Both the position numbers and the translations under genes were made by a program. Shown here piece by piece: positions 52,173-61,545 of a stretch of 64,000 bases of DNA. Below the pieces are notes generated by a model. That model was not told the origin of the DNA, searched no databases, and saw only the letters and a list, made by a program, of their open reading frames with translations. This DNA is from Acidobacteriota bacterium (GTDB taxonomy: Bacteria; Acidobacteriota; Holophagae; Holophagales; Holophagaceae), in contig JACPYP010000009.1 in the NCBI GenBank assembly GCA_016195985.1, positions 1 to 64,000 on the forward strand, written 5' to 3'. Position 1 is the stretch's first letter. Each line of letters opens with the position of its first letter.

Positions 52173-54251
52173 TCAGCCCTTCCCCCGCCGGGGCAGGATC
52201 AGGCTGAAGCGGCTGCCGCGCTCCAGAGCCTCGTAGCGGGCATCGCCGCCGTGATCCTGGGCGATGCGGCGCACAATGGCGAGGCCCAGGCCGGTGCCCT
52301 TGCGCTTGGTGGAGAAGTAGGGCTCGAAGAGGCGCTCACGGTCCGCTTCCGGCACCCCCGCGCCGTCGTCGGCCACCTCGAAACGCAGGTCGCCGCCCTC
52401 CTCCGCCACCAGGGAGATCGCCACGGAGCCCCTGCTTTCCACCGCCGCCACGGCGTTGTCCACCAGGTTGATGAGGCCGCGCTTCACCATGTCGCCGTCC
52501 CACAGGGCGGAGACGGGGCCTTCGGGCAGGCGCAGCTCCCAGCGGATGTCGGGGTGGTTGGGGCCGTACAGGGCCGCCACCTGCCGCAGCAGATCCGCCG
52601 GATCGCAGGGCGAGAACTGCGGCACGGGCAGGCGCGCGAAGCGGCTGAAGCTGTCCACCAGCCGGGACAGGCTGGCCACTTCGGCCAGGATGGTCTCGGC
52701 GCCTTCCTGCACCGATTCGCCGTCCAAGCGGCCCTCGCGGTGCTTGCGCAGCAGGCGCTGGGCCGTGAGCTGGATGGGCGTGAGGGGATTTTTCACCTCG
52801 TGGGCCATGCGCCGCGCCACCTCCTGCCAGGCCGCCCGCTTTTCCGCCTGGGCCAGCAGGGAGAGGTCCTCCAGCACGGCCAGCACACCCCCGCCCTGCA
52901 GGGGTTCCAGGATGGCCCGCACGGGCCTTCCGTCGCCCTCGCCGCCCAGGCGGAATTCCTCCTGGACGCCCCGCTTGGATTCGCGCACGGCGCTGAGCAG
53001 CTCCGGCAGGCGGCCCAGACGCGGCGAAGAGGCCACGGCGGTCCAGGAGGATTCCGCCGGGTCGAAGGCCTCCAGGCCCAGCCAAGCCTGGGCGGCCGCG
53101 TTGAAGGTGCGCAATTCGCCGTCGGCCCGCCAGCTCATGATGCCCACGGGCAGGGCCGCCAGCAGCTGATCCAGGTAGGCCCGCTGCTGCTCCAGGCGTC
53201 CGGCCTGGGCCTCGATGGCCGCGCGGTTGGTCTTCAGGTCGCGGGTCATGGCGTTGAAGGTGCGGGCCAGGAAGGCCAGCTCGTCCTCGCCCAGCACCGG
53301 CAGCTGCACGTCCAGGTCGCCGCTGCCCACGCGCTGCGCGGCCTTGGCCAGGGCGCGGATGGGCTCGCTGAGGGATTTGGCCAGGGCCAGGCCCGACCAC
53401 ACCGCGAAGAACAGCGTGAGCATGGTGAGGAAGAGGAAGGTGTTCTGGGGCAGGGTCTCCAGGGTTTCCTTGTTGGCGCGGATCTGTTGGCTCTCCCGGT
53501 AGCGCTGTTCCAGGGCCAGCACCCGGTCGAGGGTTTCCCGCGGCATGAAGATGCCCACCACCCAGCCGCCATCGCCCCGGGCCACGGTGCGAAGCATCCA
53601 CAGGCCCTCCTTGGATTCCTGGAGGCTGTCGCCGCCGAGCACCGCCAGGTCCGGCGGCGGCAGGCCCGGCGCCAGGTCCAGGGTTCTCTCGGCGCCCTCG
53701 CCGCGCCCCCCCAGGAAGGCCACCAGGTCCAGGCCCGAGGCCGCGCGGATGGCCTGGGGTTCCGCCGAGGCGGAAGCCAGCAGGCGGCCCGCGCCGAAAT
53801 CCAGCCGCCCGCGGGCGGCGGCGCGGAGATCCTCCGCCATCTTCTGGCCGTCGCGGATGGTGATTTCGGTCTGGGGGCTGAACCAGCGCTCCACGTTCTT
53901 GCTGATGAAATCGCGGCCCACCATGTAGAGGATCAGGCTCGGCACGATGCCCACGATGAAGAGGGTGAGGACCATGCGGGTGCGCAGCCGCGAGCCCAGG
54001 ATGCCGCTCTTGCGCTCGAAGTAGAGCTTGGCCGCGCTGCGGGCCACGATGAACAGCAGCGTGCCGATGGCCAAGGCGTTGAGCACCCCCACAGCCACCA
54101 GGCTCCAGCGCGTCGGCGCGTCCAGGCCGCCCTCCGCCACTCGGTTGCCCAGGGCCTTGTAGCCCAGGATGATGACGAGGATCGTCGCCACCAGCCCCGC
54201 GGCCACGTAGAGACGCGTCAGCTCGGGATGGCGTTTGGGCGCGGGGTTCAT
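52173..54251 (-). CDS. NtrY-like membrane sensor histidine kinase
   Basis: A 692-residue kinase. N-terminal membrane helices (about 13-30, 45-65, 85-105) and a further helix near 290 flank a periplasmic region. A HAMP segment (SLSEPIRALAKAAQRVGSGDLDVQLP), a PAS-like part (LLAALPVGIMSWRADGELRTFN), the HisKA box RRMAHEVKNPLTPIQLTAQRL and the ATPase (LINLVDNAVAA, DDGAGVP, GTGLGLAIVRRI) follow. The architecture is that of NtrY. No response regulator adjoins; the NtrC-type regulator at 41490 is a candidate. The start at 54251 is the first ATG compatible with the domain plan. Confidence 0.9.
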   Translation of the reverse strand: MNPAPKRHPELTRLYVAAGLVATILVIILGYKALGNRVAEGGLDAPTRWSLVAVGVLNALAIGTLLFIVARSAAKLYFERKSGILGSRLRTRMVLTLFIVGIVPSLILYMVGRDFISKNVERWFSPQTEITIRDGQKMAEDLRAAARGRLDFGAGRLLASASAEPQAIRAASGLDLVAFLGGRGEGAERTLDLAPGLPPPDLAVLGGDSLQESKEGLWMLRTVARGDGGWVVGIFMPRETLDRVLALEQRYRESQQIRANKETLETLPQNTFLFLTMLTLFFAVWSGLALAKSLSEPIRALAKAAQRVGSGDLDVQLPVLGEDELAFLARTFNAMTRDLKTNRAAIEAQAGRLEQQRAYLDQLLAALPVGIMSWRADGELRTFNAAAQAWLGLEAFDPAESSWTAVASSPRLGRLPELLSAVRESKRGVQEEFRLGGEGDGRPVRAILEPLQGGGVLAVLEDLSLLAQAEKRAAWQEVARRMAHEVKNPLTPIQLTAQRLLRKHREGRLDGESVQEGAETILAEVASLSRLVDSFSRFARLPVPQFSPCDPADLLRQVAALYGPNHPDIRWELRLPEGPVSALWDGDMVKRGLINLVDNAVAAVESRGSVAISLVAEEGGDLRFEVADDGAGVPEADRERLFEPYFSTKRKGTGLGLAIVRRIAQDHGGDARYEALERGSRFSLILPRRGKG

Positions 54252-54294
54252 GATGAGCAGGCTATCCTGGAACCCACACGAAAGGTTGGGGCGG

Positions 54295-55566
54295 ATGACC
54301 AGGGAAGGCGCGGAGGCGACGAGGCGGACCTTCCTGTCGGGCTTCATCCCTGAGAGGGAGCTGCCTCTGCTTGAAGGGCCCCCGGCCGAAGCCGGCTGGG
54401 ATGACGTGGACGCAGAGGGCGGCCCCTATCCCCGCTTGTCCGCTGAATTCTGGACATCCAAGCAGCGCCAGGCCTCGAACCTCCACGAGATCTCCTACCG
54501 GGCCTGCTACAAGCCCCAGCTGCCCCGCCACTTCATCGAGCGGCTCACGAAGCCCGGCGAGCGGGTCTACGATCCCTTCAGCGGCCGCGGCACCACGGCC
54601 CTGGAAGCGGCCCTGCTGGGACGCCGGGTGGCGGCCAACGATGTGAACCCTCTGGCGCGCATGCTGGCCGAACCGCGCCTGAGGCCGCCGGAACCCGCGG
54701 CCGTGCAGGCCCGCCTGGGCGAAATCCCCACATCCGGCGCCGCCGAAGTTGGCGCGGATGGCCTGGACCTCAGCATGTTCTTCCACGCCGACACCGAAGC
54801 CGAGATCCGCGGCCTCCGCCAATGGTTCCTGGACCGCGATGCCGCCGGCGAACTGGATGACCTGGACACCTGGATCCGCATGGTGGCCACCAACCGTCTC
54901 ACGGGACACAGCCCTGGCTTCTTCTCCGTCTACACCCTGCCCCCCAACCAGGCCCTCAGCGCCGACAAGCAGCGGCAGATCAACGCCCAGCGCGGCCAGA
55001 CACCGCCCTACCGCGACACCCACCAGCTGATCCTGAAGAAGACGAAGCAGCTGCTCAAGGGCCTGGAGGCGGCCCAGCGCAAGCACCTGCGCTTCGCCGC
55101 CCAGGACGCGCGGTTCCTCACGGGCGATGCGCGGGAGACGGGCACCCTCATGGATGGATGCATGAGCCTGACGGTCACCTCACCGCCCTTCCTCGACGTG
55201 GTGGATTACGCGGGCGACAACTGGCTGCGCTGCTGGTTCACGGGCCTGGACGCCGAGACCATCGGCCGTGGCATCAGCACGCCCCGCACCGTGGAGGCCT
55301 GGTCCGGCACCATGGCCGCCGTGTTCGCCGAGCTGCACCGCCTCACCCGGAAGGGGGGCTTCGTGGCCTTCGAGGTGGGCGAGGTGCGCCGCGGCAAGCT
55401 GCGCCTCGACGAGGTGGTGCTGCCCCTGGGCCTGCGTGCGGGCTTCAAGGCCCACGGCATCCTGGTGAACCGCCAGGCCTTCACCAAGACCGCCCACATC
55501 TGGGGCGTGGGCAACAACGACAAGGGCACCAACAGCAACCGGGTGGTGCTGTTCGAGCGCCGCTGA
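54295..55566 (+). CDS. DNA methyltransferase (amino-methylase, TSPPF type)
   Basis: A 423-residue SAM-dependent methylase. Motif I is YDPFSGRGTTALEAALLGRRV near residue 93, and motif IV, TSPPFLDVVDYAGDNW, near 295; a (D/S)PP(Y/F) motif marks exocyclic-amino DNA methyltransferases. Motif I comes before IV, with a 200-residue central region between them. A C-terminal FEVGEVRRGKLRLDEVVLPLG and HIWGVGNNDKGTNSNRVVLF end it. No restriction gene is nearby, so it looks like an orphan. It is divergent from the NtrY-like gene; upstream ATG and GTG codons would overlap that gene. Confidence 0.8.
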   Translation: MTREGAEATRRTFLSGFIPERELPLLEGPPAEAGWDDVDAEGGPYPRLSAEFWTSKQRQASNLHEISYRACYKPQLPRHFIERLTKPGERVYDPFSGRGTTALEAALLGRRVAANDVNPLARMLAEPRLRPPEPAAVQARLGEIPTSGAAEVGADGLDLSMFFHADTEAEIRGLRQWFLDRDAAGELDDLDTWIRMVATNRLTGHSPGFFSVYTLPPNQALSADKQRQINAQRGQTPPYRDTHQLILKKTKQLLKGLEAAQRKHLRFAAQDARFLTGDARETGTLMDGCMSLTVTSPPFLDVVDYAGDNWLRCWFTGLDAETIGRGISTPRTVEAWSGTMAAVFAELHRLTRKGGFVAFEVGEVRRGKLRLDEVVLPLGLRAGFKAHGILVNRQAFTKTAHIWGVGNNDKGTNSNRVVLFERR

Positions 55567-55588
55567 CCCCGCGGATCCCAGCCGAGTT

Positions 55589-55602
55589 TTGATCCACGTC
55601 AC
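55589..55602. promoter_or_regulatory. Fnr/Dnr-like site before the molybdoenzyme operon
   Basis: TTGATCCACGTCAC fits the Fnr/Dnr pattern TTGAT-N4-ATCAA with two changes in the right half-site. It lies 163 bases before the operon's first start. A candidate promoter CTGTCA (55613-55618), 18 bases, CATAAT (55637-55642) places it about 53 bases upstream of the predicted transcription start. Confidence 0.5.
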
Positions 55603-55751
55603 AGCGGAGGGTCTGTCATCCGATGGCCGCGGACTTCATAATTCAGAAACATTGATCCTAAATACAGAAATTAGGGCCGCCAAGCAGGGCCCGTGAACCA
55701 TTCCCGCGGCACCGATCGCCGAACCTGAGACCGGATATCTGGAGATGCGCG

Positions 55752-56864
55752 ATGTCCTTGACCGACCGTCTTGACCTTGAGTTGCGGCCGCTGCTCCGGG
55801 CCGGCCTGAGCACCCTGGCCCTGTGCGGGCTGGTGGCCCTGGGCAACCGCGGGGGGCGTTGGCTGGATCCCGCCCTGCTGGGCTACCTCCTGGCCACCCT
55901 CTTCGCCTGTTTCGGCGTGGCGTACCGGTACTTCTCCTGGATCGAGCGGCCCGCCACGCGCATGTACTTCCGGCACACGGTCCAGACGCTGCTTTCGGCC
56001 AGGGCCCTCAAGGCCATCCCCCGCATGGCCCTGCTGGCCCTGGACCAGATGTTCCTCCAGCGCTTCATCGAGAAGCGCTCCCTCCGCCGATGGGGGGCCC
56101 ATGCCCTCCTGGCCTGGGGATGCATGCTCGGCTTCGCCGTGACCATCCCCCTGGTATTCGGATGGGTCCGCTTCACCAGCGAGGGTCTGAATCCCAACCG
56201 CTACCAGGCCTGGGTCTTCGGAGTCCCCGCCGGGGCCTTCCCCCTGGACAGCGCCGCAGCCTTCCTCAGCTTCCACATCCTCGACCTGGCCGCGGTCATG
56301 GTCATCGCCGGATGCGTGCTCAGCCTCATCCGCCGCAAGCAGGACGAGGGCGATACGGCCACCCAGCGAGTGGACCTGGACCTGCTCCCCCTGGTGCTGC
56401 TCATCGCCGTCAGCATGACGGGCCTGCTGCTCACGGCTTCGGAAAAATGGCTCCAGGGCCGCAATTTCGCCACCCTGGCCTTTCTGCACGAGCTGACCGT
56501 GATCCTGCTCCTGCTGGGCCTGCCCTTCGGCAAGCTCTTCCACGTCATCCAGCGTCCTGCCCAGGTGGGCGTCTCGATCTACAAGGCCGAGGGCGAGGCG
56601 GAGGGACGGCTCGCCTGCAAGGGCTGCGGCGCGCCCTTCATCCGCGCCAACCAGCGCCGGGACCTGGGCGCCCTCTGGAAGGAGCTCGACCTGGACGGCG
56701 CCCGCCACGGCCGGGACATCCACCACCTGGATCTCTGCCCCAAGTGCAAGCGGCGCCTGGTCGCCAGGGCCCAGGGCGAGCGGCTGCAGGGCGCCTTCGA
56801 TCCTTTCGCCACGATTCCCGTGCATGCCGAGCCCATCCCCGATCCCACCAGCATGAAGTCCTGA
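55752..56864 (+). CDS. Membrane anchor of the molybdoenzyme complex (NarI-like) with Cys cluster
   Basis: A 370-residue membrane protein with about six helices (near 15-32, 40-60, 117-138, 165-188, 207-226, 238-260). Histidines in [15 protein letters not shown] and KLFHVIQRP are placed to ligate haem b, as in NarI-like quinol oxidases. The C-terminal soluble domain has two cysteine pairs, CKGCG and CPKCKRR, that could bind zinc or an Fe-S cluster. The stop is 7 bases before the catalytic subunit gene. I could not match it to a single named family; an anchor and quinol-oxidising role is inferred. Confidence 0.65.
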   Translation: MSLTDRLDLELRPLLRAGLSTLALCGLVALGNRGGRWLDPALLGYLLATLFACFGVAYRYFSWIERPATRMYFRHTVQTLLSARALKAIPRMALLALDQMFLQRFIEKRSLRRWGAHALLAWGCMLGFAVTIPLVFGWVRFTSEGLNPNRYQAWVFGVPAGAFPLDSAAAFLSFHILDLAAVMVIAGCVLSLIRRKQDEGDTATQRVDLDLLPLVLLIAVSMTGLLLTASEKWLQGRNFATLAFLHELTVILLLLGLPFGKLFHVIQRPAQVGVSIYKAEGEAEGRLACKGCGAPFIRANQRRDLGALWKELDLDGARHGRDIHHLDLCPKCKRRLVARAQGERLQGAFDPFATIPVHAEPIPDPTSMKS

Positions 56865-56871
56865 GGTTGTC

Positions 56872-59133
56872 ATGAGCACCCTTCCCCTTTCCCAGGACCA
56901 GCTCCGCGCCCAGTTCGGCCCCCACCTCAACCTGGCCCCGCCGGGGGGCTGGCTGTCCGATCCCACGCCGGACAAGATCGTCGAGACCCATTGCTGCTTC
57001 TGCGGCCAGCAATGCGGCATCAAGTTGAAGGTGAAGGACAACAAGGTGATCGGCTTCGATCCCTGGGAGGAGTTCCCCTTCAACCAGGGCAAGCTCTGTC
57101 CCAAGGGCGTGAAGCGTTACCTCCAGGGCAACCACCCGGACCGCCTCACCAAGGCCATGAAGCGCACGGAACACGGCTTCGAGCCCATGGACTGGAGCGA
57201 GGCCATGGAGCGCACCGTGGCCGAGATCCAGCGCATCCAACGGACCCACGGCAAGGACGCCATGGCCGTGCTGTCCGGCGTCTCCCTCACCAACGAGAAG
57301 AGCTACCTGGCGGGCAAGTTCGCGCGTCTGGGCCTGCAGACCAAGAACCTCGACTACAACGGCCGTCTCTGCATGGTGAGCGCGGGGGCGGGCAACAAAA
57401 AAGCGTTTGGCGTCGACCGGGCCGCCAATGCCTGGGCCGACATCGAGCTGGCGGATGTCATCTGGGTGGCCGGCTCCAACGTGGCCGAGTGCTCCCCCAT
57501 CACCACGGACTACATCTGGCGGGCCCGGGACCGCGGCGCCCTGCTCATCGTGGTGGATCCGCGCATCACCCCCCTGGCCCGCACCGCGGACCTGGTGCTG
57601 CCCCTGAAGCCCGGCACCGACTCGGCGCTGACCAATGGCATCCTGCACCTGCTCCACAAGTGGAAGCTCATCGACTGGGACTTCGTCAACGAACACACCA
57701 GTGGCTTCGAGGAAACCCTGGAAGCGGTCAAAGACTGCACGCCCCAGTGGACCAGCCAGATCACGGGCCTGCCCGTGGAAGCCATCGAAAAGGCCGCCCG
57801 GATCTGGGGCGAGGCGCGCACCAGTTTCCTGCTCCACGCCCGGGGCATCGAGCACCAGAGCAAGGGCGTGGACAACGTCCTGGGCTGCATCAACATGGTG
57901 CTGGCCACGGGGCGCATCGGCAAACCCGGCTGCGGCTACGCCACCATCACGGGCCAGGGCAACGGCCAGGGGGGCCGCGAGCACGGCCACAAGTGCGACC
58001 AGCTGCCAGGCAACCGCGACATCAGCAACCCCGAGCACCGGAAGTACATCTGCTCCGTGTGGGGCTGCACGGACGAGGAGCTGCCCGGCGTGGGCCAGAG
58101 CGCCCAGGAGATCATGAACGCCATCCACGCCGGCGAGATCAAGGGCCTGCTGCTGCTCTGCTTCAACCCGCTGGTGTCGCTGCCCAACACCGAGTTCACC
58201 CGCGAGGCCCTCAGCAAGCTGGAGTTCTTCGTCTGCCTGGACTTCTTCCTCAGCGAAAGCGCCCAGCACGCCGACATCGTGCTTCCCTCGGCCCTGCACG
58301 AGGAGGATGAGGGCACCTCCACCAGCGCCGAGGGCCGCGTGATCCGCATCCGCAAGGCCGTGGAATGCCCCGGTGATGCCCGCCCTGATTGGCAGATCAT
58401 GGTCGAGCTGGCCAACCGCCTGGGGCAGGGGAAATACTTCGACCATTTCACGAGCCCCGAGGCCATTTTCAACGAGCTGCGCGTGGCGTCGAAGGGCGGC
58501 ACGGCGGACTACGCCGGCATCAGCTACGAGAAGATCGAGAAGAACATGGGCATTTTCTGGCCCTGTCCCACCGAAGACCATCCCGGCACGCCACGGCTCT
58601 TCGAGGACGGGAAATTCTTCCATGCCGACGGCAAGGCCAAGTTCAATCCCACGCCCTACCGGCCGCCCATGGAAGTGGTGGATGAGGACTACCCCATCTG
58701 GCTCACCACGGGCCGCGTGGTCTTCCACTACCTCAGCGGCACCCAGACCCGCCGCATCGGTTTCCTGGTGGAGCAGTGCCCGCACCCCTACCTCGAAATC
58801 CATCCGCGGCTCGCCGAACGCTACGGATTGCAGGAAGGCGATGCCGTGGAAATCACCTCACGGCGCGGCTCCCTGGTGCTGCCGGCCAAGGTGGTGAAGA
58901 CCATCCGCCCCGACACCGTCTTCATCCCCTACCACTGGGCCGGGGCCCTGTCCGCCAACCGGCTCACGGCCCGGCACCTGGATCCGGTCTCCAAGATCCC
59001 CGAGTTCAAGGTGAGCGCCGTGCGGTTGAAGAAGACCACCAAGGACCACTTCTCCCCCGAGCTGGCGGAGCTGCAGCGCATGGCCTTCGAGGCCCGCAGC
59101 GGCCAGACCGACATGCCTGAGCGGGTGTTCTGA
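56872..59133 (+). CDS. Molybdopterin oxidoreductase, assimilatory-nitrate-reductase-like
   Basis: A 753-residue Mo-bisPGD enzyme of the Nas/NarB/Nap/Fdh group. The N-terminal [4Fe-4S] ligands are C41-x2-C44-x3-C48 and C76 (CCFCGQQCG and KLCPKG). The molybdenum ligand is Cys167 in [12 protein letters not shown], as in NasA/NapA. The [21 protein letters not shown] segment resembles nitrate reductases. There is no Tat signal, so the protein is cytoplasmic. The stop overlaps the ferredoxin gene start (TGATG). Nitrate is the best substrate guess; other oxyanions or formate cannot be excluded. Confidence 0.82.
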   Translation: MSTLPLSQDQLRAQFGPHLNLAPPGGWLSDPTPDKIVETHCCFCGQQCGIKLKVKDNKVIGFDPWEEFPFNQGKLCPKGVKRYLQGNHPDRLTKAMKRTEHGFEPMDWSEAMERTVAEIQRIQRTHGKDAMAVLSGVSLTNEKSYLAGKFARLGLQTKNLDYNGRLCMVSAGAGNKKAFGVDRAANAWADIELADVIWVAGSNVAECSPITTDYIWRARDRGALLIVVDPRITPLARTADLVLPLKPGTDSALTNGILHLLHKWKLIDWDFVNEHTSGFEETLEAVKDCTPQWTSQITGLPVEAIEKAARIWGEARTSFLLHARGIEHQSKGVDNVLGCINMVLATGRIGKPGCGYATITGQGNGQGGREHGHKCDQLPGNRDISNPEHRKYICSVWGCTDEELPGVGQSAQEIMNAIHAGEIKGLLLLCFNPLVSLPNTEFTREALSKLEFFVCLDFFLSESAQHADIVLPSALHEEDEGTSTSAEGRVIRIRKAVECPGDARPDWQIMVELANRLGQGKYFDHFTSPEAIFNELRVASKGGTADYAGISYEKIEKNMGIFWPCPTEDHPGTPRLFEDGKFFHADGKAKFNPTPYRPPMEVVDEDYPIWLTTGRVVFHYLSGTQTRRIGFLVEQCPHPYLEIHPRLAERYGLQEGDAVEITSRRGSLVLPAKVVKTIRPDTVFIPYHWAGALSANRLTARHLDPVSKIPEFKVSAVRLKKTTKDHFSPELAELQRMAFEARSGQTDMPERVF

Positions 59134-59714
59134 TGGTGCCCCAGGACTACGGCTTTTTCATCGATCCCCAGCGCTGCATCGGCTGCCGCTCCTGCGTGGG
59201 CGCCTGCGCCGAATGCGGCACCCACCGCGGCCGGTCGATGATCCACCTCGATGAGATGGACCGCTTCGATAGCACCCAAACGGTGCCCACGGTCTGCATG
59301 CACTGCGAAGATCCCATCTGCGCCCAGGTATGCCCTTCGGACGCCATCAAGCGCAGCGAGGATGGGGTCGTCCACGCGGCCCAGAAGCCCCGCTGCATCG
59401 GTTGCCAGAACTGCGAGCTGAGCTGTCCCTTCGGCGTGCCCATCGTGTTCTCGGGCCTGGAACAAATGCTCAAGTGCGACCTCTGCTACGACCGAACGTC
59501 CGTGGGCCACAAGCCCATGTGCGCCACGGTCTGCCCCAGCCAGGCCCTGCTCTTCGTGCGCAAGGACGAGATCGCGGGCCTGCGGAAGAACAAGCCCCTG
59601 CGCGACTTCCTCATCGGCACCATCCGGGTGAAGACCAAGAACGCCATCATGGTGCCCGACCCGGAAACGCCCCTGCATTTGGACGCGGCCCTTCTCATTG
59701 ACGGAGGCTTCTGA
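59133..59714 (+). CDS. Four-cluster ferredoxin subunit (NrfC/DmsB type)
   Basis: A 193-residue electron-transfer subunit with four groups of cysteines for [4Fe-4S] clusters: CIGCRSCVGACAECG, CMHCEDPICAQVCP, CIGCQNCELSCP and CDLCYDRTSVGHKPMCATVCP. This is the DmsB/NrfC/PhsB pattern of molybdoenzyme partners. It has no signal peptide, in line with a cytoplasmic catalytic subunit. It is coupled on both sides by one-base overlaps (TGATG) with the catalytic and Rieske genes. Confidence 0.92.
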   Translation: MVPQDYGFFIDPQRCIGCRSCVGACAECGTHRGRSMIHLDEMDRFDSTQTVPTVCMHCEDPICAQVCPSDAIKRSEDGVVHAAQKPRCIGCQNCELSCPFGVPIVFSGLEQMLKCDLCYDRTSVGHKPMCATVCPSQALLFVRKDEIAGLRKNKPLRDFLIGTIRVKTKNAIMVPDPETPLHLDAALLIDGGF

Positions 59715-60274
59715 TGACCTGGTGGCGCCGCGCCTTCCCCCTCGAACTGGCCGAAGAGGGCCATTTCTCCCGCCGCGAATTCGCCCGTTTCCTGGCCCTG
59801 GTCAGCGCGGGCTTCACCACGGGCATCGGCCTTCTCTGGCTGCGGAAGAAACCCCTCGAAGGGGCCCCCGATCCCGAATCCGGGCCCACCGGCCATCCGG
59901 TCGCCCTGGGCCTGGCGGCGGACCTGCGGCCCGGCCAGAGCCGCCTCTTCAAATACCGCGACGCCCATGACGCCTGCATCCTCCTGCGCACCGGGAAGGG
60001 CGAACTGAAGGCCTACCGGCAGACCTGCACCCACCTCGGATGCGCCGTGCGCTATTCGGAGGGGCGCCTGGAATGCCCCTGCCACATGGGCTATTTCGAA
60101 ACCGACCGGGGCTTCCCCGTGCAGGGCCCGCCCACCCGGCCCCTGTCCGCCATCGCCCTGGAAGAGCGGCCCGACGGCACCCTCTGGGCCGTGGGCGAGC
60201 TGCCCAAGCCCGCGCTGGAGAACCTCGGCCCCCGGGCGGGCTGCGTCCGGGAGTCCACGGAGGCCCAGGCATGA
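59714..60274 (+). CDS. Rieske [2Fe-2S] protein with Tat-type N-terminus
   Basis: A 186-residue Rieske protein. Cluster motifs are C105-T-H107-L-G-C110 and C121-P-C123-H124. The N-terminus has SRREFARFL followed by a hydrophobic helix (ALVSAGFTTGIGLLWL), a Tat-like signal anchor as in Rieske proteins of bc1 complexes. Here it is in a molybdoenzyme operon without bc1 partners. It may link the membrane anchor to the ferredoxin subunit or take electrons from quinol. The stop overlaps the next start (ATGA). Confidence 0.88.
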   Translation: MTWWRRAFPLELAEEGHFSRREFARFLALVSAGFTTGIGLLWLRKKPLEGAPDPESGPTGHPVALGLAADLRPGQSRLFKYRDAHDACILLRTGKGELKAYRQTCTHLGCAVRYSEGRLECPCHMGYFETDRGFPVQGPPTRPLSAIALEERPDGTLWAVGELPKPALENLGPRAGCVRESTEAQA

Positions 60275-60492
60275 ACACGCCCGTCCGCATCTCCCCGGCC
60301 GTGCTGGGCGTCATCCTGGTGCTGCTCGTGATCCAGCTCTACCTCTTCGAAACGGTGCTGGGGGCCGTGCTCGACGGCCAGCGCGGGGTCCTGCCCGGCG
60401 CCTTCGGCGTGTCGCTGGCCCTCACCCTCATCGCGCTGTTCCTGGCCTTCCGCAGCACCGTGGAGCACGGCAGGAAGAAGGATGGAGCCTGA
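60271..60492 (+). CDS. Small two-helix membrane protein
   Basis: A 73-residue protein with two membrane segments (about 9-30 and 42-60: AVLGVILVLLVIQLYLF; AFGVSLALTLIALFLAF) and a basic tail. It is translationally coupled to the Rieske gene (ATGA) and is followed without a gap by the HPP-family gene. A role as a small subunit of the membrane complex is likely from position only. No family was recognised. Confidence 0.7.
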   Translation: MNTPVRISPAVLGVILVLLVIQLYLFETVLGAVLDGQRGVLPGAFGVSLALTLIALFLAFRSTVEHGRKKDGA

Positions 60493-61113
60493 ATGACCGA
60501 AGACCGCCGAAAACCCCTGGACCTGCTGGAACCCTCCGTCACCCGCGGCCTGGTGGCCAGGTTCCGCCTCACGGCCCTCCTGGGACGGTTCCCCGAGCGC
60601 CAGCTCTGGGCCGCCTTCATGTTCATCAACGGGCTCTTCAGCATCGGGCTGCTGGCGGGCCTGGCCATGCTCACCCGCACCCCCATGGTGTTCCCCTCCC
60701 TGGGGCCCACGGCCTTCCTGTTCTTCTTCACGCCCACGCTCCCCACCGCCAGCCCCAGGCACACCATCTACGGCCACGTCATCGGCATCCTGTGCGGCTA
60801 CGGCGCGCTCTGGCTCATGGGGCTCCAGCATGCCCCCCCGGCCATGGTGATGGGCGTGGATCCCGCCCGCATCGGCGCCGCGGCCCTGTCCCTGGCCGCC
60901 ACCGGGGCCCTGATGATCCTCTTCAAGGCCGCCCACCCGCCGGCCGGCGCCACCACCCTGATCATCTCCCTGGGCATCATCACGAAGCCCCAGCACTTGG
61001 CCATCATGCTGCTCGCGGTGGCCCTCCTGACGGTCCAGGCCATCATCCTGAACCGCCTCGCGGGCATCGATTATCCGCTCTGGGCCAGACGCGCGGAGAA
61101 GGCCAAAGGCTGA
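60493..61113 (+). CDS. HPP-family membrane protein (putative nitrite transporter)
   Basis: A 206-residue integral protein of the HPP family. The signature PSLGPTAFLFF and the segment AAHPPAGATTLIISLG give the family its name. Four membrane helices are seen (about 52-72, 78-96, 130-150, 165-185). Plant and cyanobacterial HPP proteins transport nitrite. A nitrate reductase-like operon with an HPP gene is therefore a meaningful association: it could move nitrite made by the catalytic subunit. It is the last gene of the operon. Confidence 0.8.
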   Translation: MTEDRRKPLDLLEPSVTRGLVARFRLTALLGRFPERQLWAAFMFINGLFSIGLLAGLAMLTRTPMVFPSLGPTAFLFFFTPTLPTASPRHTIYGHVIGILCGYGALWLMGLQHAPPAMVMGVDPARIGAAALSLAATGALMILFKAAHPPAGATTLIISLGIITKPQHLAIMLLAVALLTVQAIILNRLAGIDYPLWARRAEKAKG

Positions 61114-61144
61114 CCTCCCCCGCGGAACCACAGGAAGGCCGCCG

Positions 61145-61487
61145 CTAGGGTCTGTTTTCAAAGTGGATGCGAGCCGCGACGCCGCCCAGCCGCGCCCATG
61201 GCAAGGCGGGGGCCGAAGGGCGATGCGGGACATCGTTCGAGGCCCCCAACGCAGCCAGGGGTGCGGCTGGGCGACGTCCCCCTCTCCCTATCGCAGGCCC
61301 CGCATGGGGCCTGCTCCTGCCCGGCGTTCCGCCGGGCAGAGGGCGGATCCGGGCGGGGGGCGGCGCCCGGCGCGATGCTGCGTCAAGTTCCTCGGCGATA
61401 GCACCTCTATCGCCTTCGTCACTTTCCTTGCCTCCCTTGGGCGACGCCCCCCGCGCGGCCACACCCCACTTTGAAAACAGACCCTAG
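61145..61487. mobile_element. MITE-like element with perfect 22-bp terminal inverted repeats
   Basis: The ends are a perfect 22-bp inverted repeat: CTAGGGTCTGTTTTCAAAGTGG at 61145-61166, complement at 61466-61487, wrapped by CTAG at both ends. CTAG is itself palindromic and could be a 4-bp target duplication as made by some IS5-family elements. Inside are about 300 bases of very GC-rich DNA with no transposase frame. The element lies after the molybdoenzyme operon and is probably mobilised in trans by a related transposase elsewhere. Confidence 0.75.
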
Positions 61488-61539
61488 TGTGCCTCGCCTG
61501 AAATAACTGGATCATTCAGGGCAGCTGGCGAGGCACACT
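61486..61539. repeat. Nested stem-loop
   Basis: AGTGTGCCTCGCC (61486-61498) and GGCGAGGCACACT (61527-61539) form a perfect 13-bp stem. A second, inner pair, CCTGAA/TTCAGG, lies at 61497-61520. It directly abuts the MITE-like element on the left and the 117-bp repeat on the right. Confidence 0.8.
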
Positions 61540-61545
61540 TCCATC

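Noticed and set aside
56638-58803. Minus-strand 721-residue frame opposite the molybdoenzyme gene
   Set aside because: The plus-strand gene has all cluster and Mo-ligand motifs; the antisense frame has none.
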